This document shows positions 24,825 through 33,091 of a DNA stretch of 64,000 nt, in pieces. Origin of the DNA: Brevibacillus sp. DP1.3A (lineage in GTDB: Bacteria; Bacillota; Bacilli; Brevibacillales; Brevibacillaceae); contig NZ_CP085876.1 in NCBI RefSeq assembly GCF_013284245.2, positions 6,327,501 through 6,391,500 on the forward strand, read 5' to 3'. The notes under the pieces were generated by a model. The model did no database searches, had not been told where the DNA came from, and was given only the letters and a program-made list of their open reading frames with translations. Each line of letters starts with the position of its first letter. Positions within the stretch are counted from its first letter, which is position 1. The translations under genes were made by a program, and so were the position numbers.

Positions 24825-25771
24825 TATTTATCTTCCTCCAACACTCTGACTGTAATCGGCGGCAGGCCTTGCTCTATCTGGGCACGACGTGGCTCATACC
24901 ACTCGGGGAGCATCAGTTTTTCACCCAATGTGTCAAATGGCTCATCTCTTTCAAAGCCTGGAGGATCGGTCGCAATCTCAAACAAAATCTCGCCCGGCTC
25001 GCGGAAGTAGATGGCGTTGAAATATTGACGGTCGATAATATCCGTCGGATGGAGACCGGATTGAGCCGCGCGCTGCTGCCACAGTTGGTGATCCTGATCA
25101 TCTAAGGCACGCCATGCGATATGGTGGATCGTACCTGCGCCACCTTCTCCTCTTGGTATCGGCTCGGCATTCACGTCAATGACATTGCCCAAATCGCCGT
25201 TAGCCTGGAACCGGACAAGGCCGTTTTCTTCGCCAACTCTAGTCAGTCCCATCAGTCTCTCGAGAACATCCATGGTGTGGGCTGGAGCCATGCTGTACAA
25301 GATCGCTCCACCGAAGCCTTTGATCGCCTTGTCAGCTGGCACTCCGCCAAAGGACCATTTGCTCGCTGGACCGCCTTCACGTTCCACAATCTCCAGCTGT
25401 AAGCCGTCTTTGTCCGTAAATTGCAGATACGTTTCGTTAAAACGCTCCACGCGACGGTACTCGATTCCGAACTTTTTCAGTCGATCCTCCCAGAAGGAAA
25501 ACGCCCCCACTGGAATCAAGAAAGTGGTATAGCCCACCTGCCCACCGCCCACGCGTCCGCGGCGACCAGATTCCCACGGGAAAAAGGTGATCGCGGTACC
25601 TGGACTGCCGACCTCATTCCCGAAGTACAGATGATATACATCTGGCGCATCGAAGTTGATCGTTTTTTTCACCATGCGCAATCCGAGAAACCCTGCATAA
25701 AAATCAACGTTATTTTGGGCGCTTGTAACAAAAGCCGTGATATGGTGAATCCCTGCTGTTTGCTGTGTCAT
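24824..25771 (-). CDS. mhqO: MhqO-like ring-cleaving dioxygenase
   Basis: A 315-residue double-glyoxalase-fold (VOC) extradiol dioxygenase. The first half opens with GIHHITAFV (metal-ligand His) and LGLRMVKKTINFDAP; the second half has GTIHHIAWRA (His) and PGEILFEIATDPPGF (Glu). It is predicted to cleave hydroquinone/catechol rings with iron. It lies between the MhqN- and MhqD-like genes in one operon under MhqR-type operators. Confidence 0.9.
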   Translation of the reverse strand: MTQQTAGIHHITAFVTSAQNNVDFYAGFLGLRMVKKTINFDAPDVYHLYFGNEVGSPGTAITFFPWESGRRGRVGGGQVGYTTFLIPVGAFSFWEDRLKKFGIEYRRVERFNETYLQFTDKDGLQLEIVEREGGPASKWSFGGVPADKAIKGFGGAILYSMAPAHTMDVLERLMGLTRVGEENGLVRFQANGDLGNVIDVNAEPIPRGEGGAGTIHHIAWRALDDQDHQLWQQRAAQSGLHPTDIIDRQYFNAIYFREPGEILFEIATDPPGFERDEPFDTLGEKLMLPEWYEPRRAQIEQGLPPITVRVLEEDK

Positions 25772-25793
25772 TTTGAATAGCCTCCTCTAATTA

Positions 25794-26432
25794 TTATTTA
25801 CTTGCTTGGAATGTGTTGTAGCTCACGAACTCTCCAACGGGCTTGCGGTACCCTCTGACTCGCTGGCTGGATGTATCTTCTTTTCCAATCGTGATCATCA
25901 GAGCTGGCACAAAGCTGTCCGGAACCTTTGCTATCTCTTGGACAGCTACTGGATCGAATCCGATCATCGGGCACGTATCCCAGCCTTTATCCTTTGCAGC
26001 GAGCATGAACAGCATTGCGGACAAATTTGCATTGCGAAGCGCTTCATCACGCTTGAATTGCTCTCCTCCACCCTCGTACATTGCTCTGACAGAAGAATTA
26101 TTGTGGTCGTACTCGCGTTGATCCATGATCCCTAAATGAAGAAGACCTTCATTGATGCGCTCTACGCTTTGGTACGCTTCCTTGTCTCCAAATACAAGCA
26201 CCACTGCCGAAGCGGTTTTCACCTTATATTGTCTATATGCCGCTTCATATACACGCTCTATTGCTTCTGGATCGGTGACAACTACATAATGGGCATGCTG
26301 CAAATTGAATGCAGATGGCGCGAATTTGACCAGCGACATGATTTCATCGATCTCGGCAGGTGTTATCGTTACGTCCGTTAGAAACTTGTTTGCGGATCTT
26401 CTGTTTTTTACAAGGGTAGTGAATTCACTCAT
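25794..26432 (-). CDS. mhqN: MhqN-like nitroreductase-family protein
   Basis: A 212-residue flavoprotein with the nitroreductase start KNRRSANKF, FMN-pocket segments FAPSAFNLQHAHYVVV and AKDKGWDTCPMIGFDP, and the C-terminal YRKPVGEFV. ATG 26432 follows AGGAGGAAG. It is first in the mhqNOD-type operon, whose promoter and operator lie at 26551-26597 with another operator at 26475-26492. It probably reduces quinones or nitroaromatics. Confidence 0.9.
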   Translation of the reverse strand: MSEFTTLVKNRRSANKFLTDVTITPAEIDEIMSLVKFAPSAFNLQHAHYVVVTDPEAIERVYEAAYRQYKVKTASAVVLVFGDKEAYQSVERINEGLLHLGIMDQREYDHNNSSVRAMYEGGGEQFKRDEALRNANLSAMLFMLAAKDKGWDTCPMIGFDPVAVQEIAKVPDSFVPALMITIGKEDTSSQRVRGYRKPVGEFVSYNTFQASK

Positions 26433-26474
26433 GGGACTTCCTCCTCGATTTTTTCTATCTCAATCATTTTTGAA

Positions 26475-26492
26475 TATCTTAAATTAAAGATA
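26475..26492 (-). promoter_or_regulatory. MhqR-type operator, leader-proximal copy
   Basis: TATCTTAAATTAAAGATA is an 18-bp palindrome resembling the TATCT-N-AGATA operator of the MarR-family repressor MhqR. It lies within the 5' leader, 43 bp before the first start codon. Confidence 0.75.
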
Positions 26493-26550
26493 ATAGCGTT
26501 TAAAAATGTTCCTGCTTGGGGAAGTAGGATGACGATGTTACAAAAATAAA

Positions 26551-26597
26551 TATCTTGAATTTAAGATAATTATAGGACTAAAATTCTCCCTTGTCAA
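26551..26597 (-). promoter_or_regulatory. mhq operon promoter with abutting MhqR-type operator
   Basis: On the minus strand TTGACA (26597-26592), a 17-bp spacer and TATAAT (26574-26569) make a consensus sigma-A promoter. Immediately downstream is the perfect-arm palindrome TATCTTAAATTCAAGATA (26568-26551), so a bound repressor would block the start site. Its centre is 76 bp from the second operator. Confidence 0.85.
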
Positions 26598-26644
26598 CAG
26601 CCCAAGGCCAGAAGAATGAAATCTCTTCCAGCCTAAGGCTCTTG

Positions 26645-27148
26645 TCAGTTGGCGTACCAGTAAAGAGCATACTCGGTCATGACAGAAGGATACCCCATTT
26701 GGCGCAGCATCGCTGTTATATTCCCACGATGATACGTTCCGTGATTGACCACTTGCATGATGATTTCTGCCAAGCTCGTATCGCGTACTCTCGTGTACGG
26801 ATTATCAAGGACAATGCGCCGCTCCAAGTCTTCTTCTTGGCTGAGAAAAGCTCTGAATTGCTCGACCAGTTCGACATACAACTGCTCTACTTCCTCCAAG
26901 CTTTTTCCCGTAATTTTCTTCTCTTGCTGCCATGTCTCATTCATGGCCGCTTGCATATCCATCCCCTGCAATATGAGAAGCCAGCTTTGATCCACCATAT
27001 AAATATGCTCCATCACTTTTGCCACGGTCGGAAAAACGCTTTGGACCTCCTGCTCGTAAGCACCTTCCGGAAGTTCCTTCAAGCGATTCATTAACGTTTG
27101 ATTCGCCCACGCGTGAAAGTCGTACATGTTTTTGGCATAGTGTGTCAT
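26645..27148 (-). CDS. DinB-family protein (second copy)
   Basis: A 167-residue DinB/YfiT-superfamily protein, a clear paralogue of 13415-13930: both begin with a Y(D/E)-hAWAN segment, share the QEVQSVFPT / QEVPSVFPT motif and end with HGTYHRGNI-(T/S)AMLRQM. The metal-site histidines are conserved. The start is set at ATG 27148, downstream of an AAAGAGGGGG site; the longer frame to 27238 overlaps the dehydrogenase gene. The same 17-bp palindrome lies 52 bp upstream. Confidence 0.87.
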   Translation of the reverse strand: MTHYAKNMYDFHAWANQTLMNRLKELPEGAYEQEVQSVFPTVAKVMEHIYMVDQSWLLILQGMDMQAAMNETWQQEKKITGKSLEEVEQLYVELVEQFRAFLSQEEDLERRIVLDNPYTRVRDTSLAEIIMQVVNHGTYHRGNITAMLRQMGYPSVMTEYALYWYAN

Positions 27149-27183
27149 GATAAAGCCCCCTCTTTGGTTCGTCGATAGCTCTA

Positions 27184-28272
27184 TCATAGACCGGCTTCCC
27201 TGACAAATATGGTCAGTGATGCTTCCTGCTCTAGCCAAAATCTCATTTTTTCTATTGAAAACAGTTGTTCCATGTGGTGGACTCCTGGAGGAAATACTTC
27301 TTCATATAGCGATTTTGCTACGGCAGCCGCCACCATTGCGGTCATGTTGGACTGATCGCGCCCGTAAAGCAGACACTCTACTGTCGCCTCGTTCGTTGCC
27401 CGTTTTCCCCGTGCTTCTATCTTGATGGCAAACCGATCCTCCCCCATTTTCCAACGCCCAAACGCTTCAATCACGGCTTCCCGTACTGATGGTTGATGGA
27501 GTAATCGGCAAATTCCTATGCTCCTCATGCCTGCTACTATTCTCGTCATCGCATCCAGATCAAAACAAAGTCGGGTAGATACTGTAGGGACATCCAAGGT
27601 GCGTGCCAATGTCTGCTGATCGGAAAACGGGAATCGATATGCGTGCTTTTTCCCCAGCTCCGGCCCAAAATCAACAAGCTTGCCCTCTGTCATGCTCTCT
27701 ACGGTCACACGTTGATGCTTATTCATCACCTCGTAGCTCGTGCACAAGTTATCGACAGTCCATTCAATCGCGGCCTTCCCGTGTCGATCACCGAGACCAA
27801 GCATAATGAATATGTCCAGCTCACTCACCTGATCCAGCAAGCGATGAGCTTCCCACGCGAGCAGGTTGGTCAGACCTGGTGCCAGTCCTACACTGAGCAC
27901 GGCGGTTCCTATGTTCTTATTTTCAGTTTGGCTCCCCCATTGTTCGATTTGCGTCAAAAAATGGCCATTCGCCGAAATATCGAGATAATGTGTTCCATTC
28001 CGCACACCCCCTTCCACAAAAGCCGTATTCGTCTGATCCAGACACATGACCACCAGCTTTACTTTTTCCAGCATGCTTTGGTCTAACGGCTTGTGAATAT
28101 CGAGTTGCAGCGGCAGCACCTTCCCATCTGCTTCTCGGCAAAATGCTTCAGCCTTCTCCCAGCTGCGTCCGGCTGCATACACCCGTCCCGGATATGCGTC
28201 ACCCAAATTCTTGCATATGGTTGCCCCTACATGACCGTACCCTCCGACTACCACAATTCGATCCTTGCTCAT
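27184..28272 (-). CDS. Saccharopine-dehydrogenase-like NAD(P)-binding oxidoreductase
   Basis: A 362-residue protein with an N-terminal Rossmann motif VVVGGYGHVGATI (residues 6-18) and the domain layout of saccharopine-dehydrogenase-like proteins (KLVVMCLDQTNTAFVEGGVR, HYLDISANG, GLAPGLTNLLAWEA). ATG 28272 overlaps the stop codon of the upstream MFS gene (ATGA) and is preceded by AGAGGTGGAG, so the pair is translationally coupled. The substrate is unknown. Confidence 0.85.
   Translation of the reverse strand: MSKDRIVVVGGYGHVGATICKNLGDAYPGRVYAAGRSWEKAEAFCREADGKVLPLQLDIHKPLDQSMLEKVKLVVMCLDQTNTAFVEGGVRNGTHYLDISANGHFLTQIEQWGSQTENKNIGTAVLSVGLAPGLTNLLAWEAHRLLDQVSELDIFIMLGLGDRHGKAAIEWTVDNLCTSYEVMNKHQRVTVESMTEGKLVDFGPELGKKHAYRFPFSDQQTLARTLDVPTVSTRLCFDLDAMTRIVAGMRSIGICRLLHQPSVREAVIEAFGRWKMGEDRFAIKIEARGKRATNEATVECLLYGRDQSNMTAMVAAAVAKSLYEEVFPPGVHHMEQLFSIEKMRFWLEQEASLTIFVREAGL
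27200..27216 (-). promoter_or_regulatory. Palindromic operator shared by both DinB genes (copy 2)
   Basis: On the minus strand the sequence is CTGACCATATTTGTCAG, one base different from the element at 13993-14009. It lies inside the last codons of the dehydrogenase gene and 52 bp upstream of the DinB start, so the site has been kept despite overlapping coding sequence. Confidence 0.55.
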
Positions 28273-29666
28273 GCCTGCTCCACCTCTGTGCCTCTCTTTT
28301 TCTGCCGCTCCAGACGTCCCGCATACCACCAGACCAACAATCCGCTCAGGCAAATCAACCCTCCTGCTTCAAAAACCGCACGATACGCATCGATTGTCGG
28401 CTGCACAGCTTGACTCGATTCGCCGTTCATCATGCCCAGTCCCAACGCTGCGCCGACCACCATCCCTGCATTGCGCGTCAAGGCGATCATGCCTCCGATT
28501 GCGCCTGCATGCTCCATCGGGACGTGGCGCATGATGTAGCTGTTGTTGGGCGAAGCAATCAGCCCCATACCTGCCCCTACCAAAGCCAGTACCGCGATGA
28601 TTTCTACCGTAGATAATGCCTCTAGCCAAATCGCCAAGACGGTCATCCCTGCCCCCATCGCACCGAGACCTGCAAAAATGAGTGGTCGTGCACGATAGCT
28701 GTCTGAAGCCCAGCCACTAAAAGGACCCGTCAGCGCCAGCAGCAATGGATAAGCAGTCATCATATACCCTGCCGTCAAAGGGGAAACCTGCGCTTGATCA
28801 AGCAAGTAGAACGGCAGGACAACCAGTACGAGATTAGCGAGCACAAACGAAGTGAAGCTAATGAACAGTCCACTGGGCACAACCGATAGGCGAAAGACCG
28901 CCACGGGCAAAAACGGCACTGACTGTCGCCGCTCCCACCAGACAAACGCCCATACCAAGACGAGTACACCCCCAAAAAGAATGAGCATCCCTTCTGAAGC
29001 CCAGCCCCACCCGTTTCCATTGGAGATCGCGATAATGACTGAGCTGACCAGTAACATGAACAGACCTGCCCCAACGAGATCAAGTGAACTGGCCTTCTTC
29101 GTCTGCTCATGGGAAGGAATGTAACGAAAAGCCAGCCCCGTAGCCAAGATGGCGACAGGAACATGAATCAGAAACAACCACTCCCAGCTCAACCACGACG
29201 CGATCATCCCACCTGCAATCGGCCCGGTCATGCCGCCAAGCGCAACAGCTGTACTCATGATCCCCAGTGCCCTCCCCCGCATTTCTTTTGGGAGCAAAAT
29301 CGCAATGAGCGCGATATTGGTAGCCTGGAACATAGCTGCTCCGATGGCTTGCACGATTCGAAGCGCCAACAGCATCGTAATCGTCGACGAGAATGCCACC
29401 AAGACAGAGCTTACCGTGAACAGCAGGAAGCCGTAATTGTGCAGCACACGATGCCCGTATCGATCTCCCAGCTTGCCCATGAAAGGAAGAAGAGACGCAA
29501 TGACAAGCAAATAACCCGTTGTAATCCATTGTGCGACCGCCAGCTCCGTCTGGAAAATGTATGTGAACTGAGGGAGCGAGACATTGACAATCCCCGCCGT
29601 AAAATGAGACAAGAATGCACCCAGACAAATCGCGATCATCATGAAAAAGCGCTGCCGCTGGCTCAT
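28269..29666 (-). CDS. MFS drug exporter, DHA2 (EmrB/QacA-like)
   Basis: The 465-residue transporter has about 14 helices, the loop motif GKLGDRYGHR, and motif C-like GPIAGGMIASWLSWEWLFLIHVPV, all typical of 14-helix DHA2 exporters. It heads a two-gene operon with the saccharopine-dehydrogenase-like gene and is divergent from a LuxR-type regulator at 29802, which probably controls it. The exported compound is unknown. Confidence 0.9.
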   Translation of the reverse strand: MSQRQRFFMMIAICLGAFLSHFTAGIVNVSLPQFTYIFQTELAVAQWITTGYLLVIASLLPFMGKLGDRYGHRVLHNYGFLLFTVSSVLVAFSSTITMLLALRIVQAIGAAMFQATNIALIAILLPKEMRGRALGIMSTAVALGGMTGPIAGGMIASWLSWEWLFLIHVPVAILATGLAFRYIPSHEQTKKASSLDLVGAGLFMLLVSSVIIAISNGNGWGWASEGMLILFGGVLVLVWAFVWWERRQSVPFLPVAVFRLSVVPSGLFISFTSFVLANLVLVVLPFYLLDQAQVSPLTAGYMMTAYPLLLALTGPFSGWASDSYRARPLIFAGLGAMGAGMTVLAIWLEALSTVEIIAVLALVGAGMGLIASPNNSYIMRHVPMEHAGAIGGMIALTRNAGMVVGAALGLGMMNGESSQAVQPTIDAYRAVFEAGGLICLSGLLVWWYAGRLERQKKRGTEVEQA

Positions 29667-29706
29667 ATGGTCTTTCCAACTCCTCGCGTATCTTGTAAAT
29701 TTAAAC

Positions 29707-29721
29707 TAAGAATTATTCTCA
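29707..29721. promoter_or_regulatory. Fur-like palindrome in the MFS/LuxR divergent promoter region
   Basis: TAAGAATTATTCTCA has the 7-1-7 symmetry of Fur-family boxes but mismatches the common core on both arms. It lies 40 bp upstream of the MFS start. Also in this 135-bp gap is a small hairpin, ATCCCA-CAAAGA-TGGGAT, ahead of the LuxR gene. Confidence 0.3.
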
Positions 29722-29801
29722 ATTATAGAGAGGAACGAGGAGAGCACCATCCCACAAAGATGGGATTTTCCTTTTGCCAATAGACGTACAGGAGAATGCA
29801 G

Positions 29802-30890
29802 ATGAGCACAAATCGGGAAGCGAACAAACGAATAGTGATGGCACTGGCTGAACGCTTTTCTCACTCCTCACAAGACTATCGGACAGCGCTCTTGCAGCTA
29901 TTGCGTGAGTTCGTCCCTTTTGACGGGGCCTGCTGTACCGCCGTTGATCCGCAAACACTTTTGTCCACCGGAGCCATTACGGAAGAAGGGGTAGAAGCCA
30001 TTCATCCTGGCATATTTGAGCATGAATACTTGCGCGAGGACTTCAACCGGTATGATGCTCTGTGCAAAGCGGCTGTGCCTGTTGCTACGCTGAGCCAAGC
30101 GACCGGGGGCCAGCTTGAACGCAGTGATCGCTATCGTAATGTTCTGCTCCCCGCCGGCTTTCATGATGAAATGCGTGCTGCCCTCAAGTACGACGGTGCA
30201 TGCTGGGGCTATTTAACGTTGTTTCGTTCGCAGGGGCTTCCCTTTTTTTCTGAGCAAGAACGTGAATGTATTTTGGCTTTGGCGCCGCTAATTGCTTATC
30301 AGTTGCGAAAGACGAGTCTGTCCTTACCCGCTGAGGAGAATACGTGGATGGAAGAAGAGATGGGAATATTGATGCTGTCGGATCAGTTCACCTTGCTCGC
30401 TGCCAATCCCATAGCGGAAAAATGGCTGAGCCTGCTGCGTCAATGGGAGTCGATTGATCGCGATACCTTGCCCCGACCAGTGCGAGCGGTTTGTTCGCGG
30501 GCACTCTCTCAGCTGGCAGAAGCAGGTCACACGACATCCATGGCAAAAGTCTGCATTCGCATGCCAGATGGCCCTTACATGACGATTCAGGCAAGCCCCA
30601 TGAACAGCCAAAGCAGCACGGTCCACTTGGCTGTCTTGTTCGGTCCCGCAAAACCTGCTGACATGCTACCGCTCATCGCCGAAGCGTATGGACTGTCTGT
30701 ACGGGAGAAGCAAATACTCGACCAGATTGTCCGCGGCGCTTCCACGAAGGTGCTCGCACGTACACTGCACATCTCCGCTTATACGGTTCAGGATCATTTG
30801 AAATCCATCTTCGTAAAAACCGGGGTGTCCAGCAGACGAGAGCTGATCTGGCAATTGTTTACCCGATTTGGCGTACAGGCGAATCAGTGA
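29802..30890 (+). CDS. LuxR-family transcriptional regulator with N-terminal GAF-like region
   Basis: A 362-residue protein. Residues about 25-170 resemble a GAF-type sensor, a PAS-like stretch follows (LMLSDQFTLLAANPIAEKW), and the last 65 residues form a LuxR/GerE HTH (LSVREKQILDQIVRGASTKV, ISAYTVQDHLKSIFVKTGVS). ATG 29802 is seven bases after GGAG, while the ATG six bases earlier is too close. It is divergent from the DHA2 exporter and is a likely regulator of it. Confidence 0.88.
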   Translation: MSTNREANKRIVMALAERFSHSSQDYRTALLQLLREFVPFDGACCTAVDPQTLLSTGAITEEGVEAIHPGIFEHEYLREDFNRYDALCKAAVPVATLSQATGGQLERSDRYRNVLLPAGFHDEMRAALKYDGACWGYLTLFRSQGLPFFSEQERECILALAPLIAYQLRKTSLSLPAEENTWMEEEMGILMLSDQFTLLAANPIAEKWLSLLRQWESIDRDTLPRPVRAVCSRALSQLAEAGHTTSMAKVCIRMPDGPYMTIQASPMNSQSSTVHLAVLFGPAKPADMLPLIAEAYGLSVREKQILDQIVRGASTKVLARTLHISAYTVQDHLKSIFVKTGVSSRRELIWQLFTRFGVQANQ

Positions 30891-30895
30891 AAACC

Positions 30896-30949
30896 TAGCG
30901 AAAAGCCCCCTTCTTACAGCACACGCTGCTAGAAAGGGGCTTTTCGCTA
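30896..30949. terminator. Bidirectional terminator after the LuxR-type gene
   Basis: TAGCGAAAAGCCCC at 30896-30909 is the exact complement of GGGGCTTTTCGCTA at 30936-30949, with a 26-base loop. Confidence 0.8.
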
Positions 30950-30951
30950 CT

Positions 30952-31086
30952 GATGACAATCCCTGAAATGAACAGAATTCGCTTCCTGCTGAGCCAATGC
31001 CTGTCCATACCGCATAAGCTGTTCCGACCGGGAGCGTCTGTACAGCGAGCGGTCGAGAGCAAATAAAAGCTACTACTTGCAACCAT
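30952..31086 (-). pseudogene. Remnant of an SMR-family multidrug exporter
   Basis: Three frames on the minus strand together spell the middle and end of a small-multidrug-resistance protein: SSSFYLLS in one frame, then SRPLAVQTLPVGTAYAVWTG with GIGSAGS in another, then RILFISGIVI back in the first. The TLPVGTAYAVWTGIG core is diagnostic for EmrE/SugE/YkkC-type proteins. The N-terminal helix with the essential Glu is missing, there is a frameshift and the segment between helices 3 and 4 is deleted, so it cannot be functional. Confidence 0.8.
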
Positions 31087-31569
31087 TTATGTAGATACTG
31101 TCAAATCAAGATGAAAAATCAGCTCCTCGCCATACTCGCCCGCAAATCTACATCCTTGATCGACAAGCCCCGCCTTTTTATACAGTTGGATCGCCGGCGT
31201 ATTCGTATGATGAACCGTCAACACGATTTCATCTCGCTCCGGGTAATGCTCTCTCGCGATGTTAGCCAAGCCATGGAATACTCGCAAAGCATAGCCTTTC
31301 TTTTGATAGCGGGAATCGATCGAAAATGATTTGAAAATAATCGCCTGATCATTTGGTGTGTAGGGATTGCCTGTGTCTGGTGTGAATAAGGCAAAACAGC
31401 CGATCAGATGGCCTTGGTCGAAAACCACATAGAGCTTATAACCAGGATTGTTTTGAGATGCTTCGATCACATCGACTGGCATAGACGTGTAGATCGCTTG
31501 TTCTTGCGGCAAATCGTAAGCCATGATCGAAGGGGAGTCGCTTTTTTCGTACGGTCTGATAATGAACAT
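31087..31569 (-). CDS. GNAT-family N-acetyltransferase
   Basis: A 160-residue acetyltransferase with the GNAT fold landmarks: beta-strand YKLYVVFDQGHLIGCFALF, the acetyl-CoA loop region SRYQKKGYALRVFHGL and a C-terminal HHTNTPAIQLYKKAGLV motif typical of the family. ATG 31569 follows AGAAAGGAA. Substrate unknown. It lies downstream of the PLP lyase but with its own spacing of about 90 bp. Confidence 0.85.
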   Translation of the reverse strand: MFIIRPYEKSDSPSIMAYDLPQEQAIYTSMPVDVIEASQNNPGYKLYVVFDQGHLIGCFALFTPDTGNPYTPNDQAIIFKSFSIDSRYQKKGYALRVFHGLANIAREHYPERDEIVLTVHHTNTPAIQLYKKAGLVDQGCRFAGEYGEELIFHLDLTVST

Positions 31570-31660
31570 ATTAGTTCCTTTCTCTTCTTACGGAAAAATT
31601 CGCGGCAGCCCGGTATGAATCGGTAAGCACCAGACTGCCACCGCCCCGAAATGGATTCAT

Positions 31661-32767
31661 TTACTCGGCTTTTGATTTCTGCTCCCCTATTTTTTGATTC
31701 AGCTTTTCGAATGCTGACCCGAGCTCTTCCTTCGGGATCATCGCATACCGATCACCAATGCTTACCTCAAAGGAGCTAGAAGACTCGTCGTCCTGTCTGA
31801 CATAATGCGTGAAGCCAATCCCTGTCTCTTCACTGAGTGAGACCAGGATACGCTCGAGCTCTTCTTTCGGCAAATCTGCGTGCACATGAAACATGTTGGA
31901 TACAGGCACGGCCGGTCTCGTGGATATCCCCTGGCATTTGTTGTAGAATCCCGCCAGTTCTTTTGCATGCTCGTAATATTGACTGAATTTATGTTTTCTC
32001 AGCTCAAAATGGTATTCTGCCGTGACAATATACGGGTACAAACTAATCAGGTCCCCGCCATGGCGTCTTTTCCATACCTTCGATTGCTTCGTAAAGTCTT
32101 CATCCCCAGCCAGGATCGCTCCGGCAATGCCGCCTATCCCTTTGTAAAAGGAAACGTACACGCTATCGAATAATGCGCATACCTCATCGGCTGTCTTCTG
32201 GTAATACGGCAGGATTTCCAAAAGCCGGGCACCATCTAGATGCAGCCGAATTCCTTTTTCCCGACAATAGCGGGAGATCGCTTCCAAATCCTCATACGCA
32301 GGCAGCTGTCCGCCAATCTCACGTTGTGGCAATTCCAGCAAAAGGCACGCGATATCGTCGTCCATGCCGAGCACATCATCCAGTTCAATCACTCTGTCTT
32401 TATCCGCCAGCAAGACAGCCTCGATCTGATGCAGCTCCTTGAGCCCATCTTCCTCGTGAATCTCCAAGTGGCAGAGCGGATGATAGGCGACCTTTTTGAT
32501 TCCCTTCTCATCGCACCAGATGCGTAACGCGATTTGTTGGGCCATCGTACCGCTGGGAAAGAATACGGCAGATTCTTTGCCCAAATATTCGGCCATCTTG
32601 TGTTGAAAATTCTCGATGAGTTCGCCTGACCCATACATATCACCCTCCACATTCCCATCCACTCTGGACAGGACCTGCTGCAATTGATGGATGTCTATCT
32701 TGCTGTGTCCGGCGATTTGATAAGTGGTCTTTTTAAATACTTCTCGCAAGCTTTTTGTATCGTTCAT
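31661..32767 (-). CDS. Threonine-aldolase-like PLP lyase (beta-eliminating lyase family)
   Basis: A 368-residue fold-type-I PLP enzyme of the beta-eliminating-lyase/threonine-aldolase group. Recognisable are GDMYGSGELIENFQHKMA at the start, the cofactor-stacking FFPSGTMAQQIA, the Asp in IRLHLDGARLLE and the Schiff-base lysine in SVYVSFYKGIGG. Its ATG overlaps the stop of the short remnant at 32764-32985 (ATGA), and AAAAGGAG lies 10 bp upstream within that remnant. It may cleave L-threonine or allo-threonine; a different beta-hydroxy amino acid is possible. Confidence 0.85.
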   Translation of the reverse strand: MNDTKSLREVFKKTTYQIAGHSKIDIHQLQQVLSRVDGNVEGDMYGSGELIENFQHKMAEYLGKESAVFFPSGTMAQQIALRIWCDEKGIKKVAYHPLCHLEIHEEDGLKELHQIEAVLLADKDRVIELDDVLGMDDDIACLLLELPQREIGGQLPAYEDLEAISRYCREKGIRLHLDGARLLEILPYYQKTADEVCALFDSVYVSFYKGIGGIAGAILAGDEDFTKQSKVWKRRHGGDLISLYPYIVTAEYHFELRKHKFSQYYEHAKELAGFYNKCQGISTRPAVPVSNMFHVHADLPKEELERILVSLSEETGIGFTHYVRQDDESSSSFEVSIGDRYAMIPKEELGSAFEKLNQKIGEQKSKAE

Positions 32768-32985
32768 CTTGGCAGGGCTCCTTTTCCTTTGTCATCTTCA
32801 ATCGCTTGATAGGCAGTGGTCCAGAAATCAAGGAAAGCACCGTCCCTGCCAATCGCATCGACATGCACCTCTCCTTTACGATAAACCAGTGTGACCAGTC
32901 CTGGCAGTTCTCCGCGCTCGACATAGCCACTCAGCCTGTCATACATGCGTCCGAGTCTGTCTAATGAAAATGCTCCCTTGCTCAC
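32764..32985 (-). pseudogene. Internally deleted serine-hydrolase (class C beta-lactamase-like) remnant
   Basis: The 73-codon frame from GTG 32985 (GAGGGG seven bases upstream) joins two ends of one protein family. Its first 46 residues (LGRMYDRLSGYVERGELPGL, VTLVYRKGEVHVDAIG) are the N terminus of a beta-lactamase-family serine hydrolase. The tail FLDFWTTAYQAIEDDKG matches the usual C-terminal end of the same proteins. The catalytic SxxK and YxN regions are missing, so about 300 residues have been lost by an in-frame deletion. It now serves as a translated leader coupled to the PLP lyase. Confidence 0.65.
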
Positions 32986-33091
32986 CCCTTAACCCCTCAG
33001 TCCGGTTTTCAAAAAAACTCTTATGGAAGTGGTGGTTATTCTCGGATGCAGATGCTTCTTACTTCTAAAGATATCACATTTCACAAGAAGC

